Both the position numbers and the translations under genes were made by a program. Below, one piece after another: positions 5,288 to 5,989 of a DNA stretch of 5,989 bases; the stretch's first letter is position 1, and each line of letters begins with the position of its first letter. The notes beneath the pieces were generated by a model. That model had not been told where the DNA came from. It made no database searches and saw only the letters and a program-made list of their open reading frames with translations. This DNA comes from an uncultured Chthonomonas sp. (lineage in GTDB: Bacteria > Armatimonadota > Chthonomonadetes > Chthonomonadales > CAJBBX01), in contig CAISOI010000245.1 in assembly GCA_903886985.1 (NCBI GenBank), positions 1 through 5,989 on the forward strand, in the 5' to 3' direction.

Positions 5288-5989
5288 AACCACTCAATCA
5301 CGTTGTTCAGAAGGCTCCACAATCTGGAATCCGTCGATTTTTTGACATAGCTGATCAAATGGAAAACGTTGTGTCGTTAGGAGTTGGTGAACCAGACTTT
5401 GAAACTCCGTTGGCTATCCGAAACAAGGTGGTTCATGCCACGTCAACGACGAAGATGTCATACACGTCGAACGCGGGAATTCTTGAGCTTCGACAAGCAG
5501 TGTGCGACAATGTTTTCAAAAGGTACGGGGCGGAATACGACCCAGAACAAGAAGCGCTGATAACGGTAGGAGTATCTGAAGGACTGGACCTTGCATTGCG
5601 CTCATTACTTAATCCCGGCGATGAAGCACTCTACGTGGAGCCTTGTTACGTTTCCTACCACCCGGGGATTCAATTTGCTGGTGGCGTGCCAGTTTCTATT
5701 CCTTCGCGAGGAGATGAAGGATTTTCAGTGCGTCCTGAAGATGTTCGTAATGCCATCACTCCCCGAACAAAACTGATTTTGCTATGCTATCCTGCCAATC
5801 CGACTGGAGCGACACTTTCGCGTGAGAATTTGCAACAGATAGTCGACATCGCGATTGAACATGACCTCTATATTATTTCGGATGAGATTTATGATCGATT
5901 GGTGTATAATCGGCACCATGTCTGTGTGCCAACCCTCAATGGTGCCCACGATAGAACCGTGCTGTTGAACGGCTTTTCTAAGGCGTACA
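5284..5989 (+). CDS. PLP-dependent class I/II aminotransferase (3' end outside window)
   Basis: The first 235 residues of an enzyme that family members make about 380-400 aa long. It moves amino groups between an amino acid and a 2-oxo acid using pyridoxal phosphate, in the cytoplasm. Visible fold-type I marks: GVGEPDF at 33-39, Y60-T61 before the glycine-rich helix, GVSEG at 97-101 for the phosphate-binding turn, NPTG at 172-175, SDEIYD at 199-204 (aspartate to the pyridine nitrogen, tyrosine to O3'), and FSK at 231-233, where K233 forms the Schiff base. The closest style is the PatA/aspartate or aromatic aminotransferase group (subgroup I-gamma-like), but the substrate-defining C-terminal arginine lies beyond the edge. 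The ATG has GGTGG at 5272-5276 and overlaps the small gene's stop by four bases, so translation is probably coupled. Confidence 0.95.
   Translation, partial: MKPLNHVVQKAPQSGIRRFFDIADQMENVVSLGVGEPDFETPLAIRNKVVHATSTTKMSYTSNAGILELRQAVCDNVFKRYGAEYDPEQEALITVGVSEGLDLALRSLLNPGDEALYVEPCYVSYHPGIQFAGGVPVSIPSRGDEGFSVRPEDVRNAITPRTKLILLCYPANPTGATLSRENLQQIVDIAIEHDLYIISDEIYDRLVYNRHHVCVPTLNGAHDRTVLLNGFSKAY

Overview
The window reads as bacterial chromosomal DNA with four main genes and one small one. The arrangement is: exported ankyrin/haem-motif protein (minus), exported metallophosphoesterase (plus), two-way terminator, exported thioredoxin-like protein (minus), then a 55-codon small gene coupled to a class I/II aminotransferase (plus) that runs off the right edge. 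By eye the base composition is a little under 50% GC. Promoters look like ordinary housekeeping sigma-70 boxes and ribosome sites are Shine-Dalgarno type. The fusion of ankyrin repeats, a CxxCH site and terpene-cyclase-like repeats, and the style of the phosphoesterase and the TlpA-like protein, recall environmental bacteria such as Acidobacteriota, Armatimonadota and the Planctomycetota/Verrucomicrobiota group. There is no marker gene, so the phylum is a guess.

Region by region. Positions 1-416 hold no gene I can defend: one open frame enters from the left edge, and there is some dyad symmetry downstream of the ankyrin gene. Positions 417-2342 (minus) encode the 641-aa ankyrin/CxxCH/cyclase-repeat protein. 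Positions 2343-2657 form a divergent control region with one credible promoter on each strand. Positions 2658-3560 (plus) encode a Tat-exported calcineurin-like phosphoesterase that starts at TTG. A perfect 14-bp hairpin at 3605-3636 serves the two convergent genes. Positions 3658-4899 (minus) encode an exported protein with a long helical N-terminal part and a C-terminal thioredoxin fold (WCIFC). Positions 4900-5119 form a second divergent control region; it carries a good promoter preceded by two identical 9-bp sites exactly 21 bp apart. Positions 5120-5287 encode a 55-aa protein of unknown function that overlaps the aminotransferase start (5284) by ATGA.

Three of the products carry export signals, and two of these (the haem-motif protein and the thioredoxin-like protein) could meet in the envelope, since c-haem attachment needs reduced cysteines. 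They are not in one operon, so a shared job is inference. The aminotransferase and its small partner look like a separate cytoplasmic unit. I see no mobile element, CRISPR array, tRNA or rRNA.
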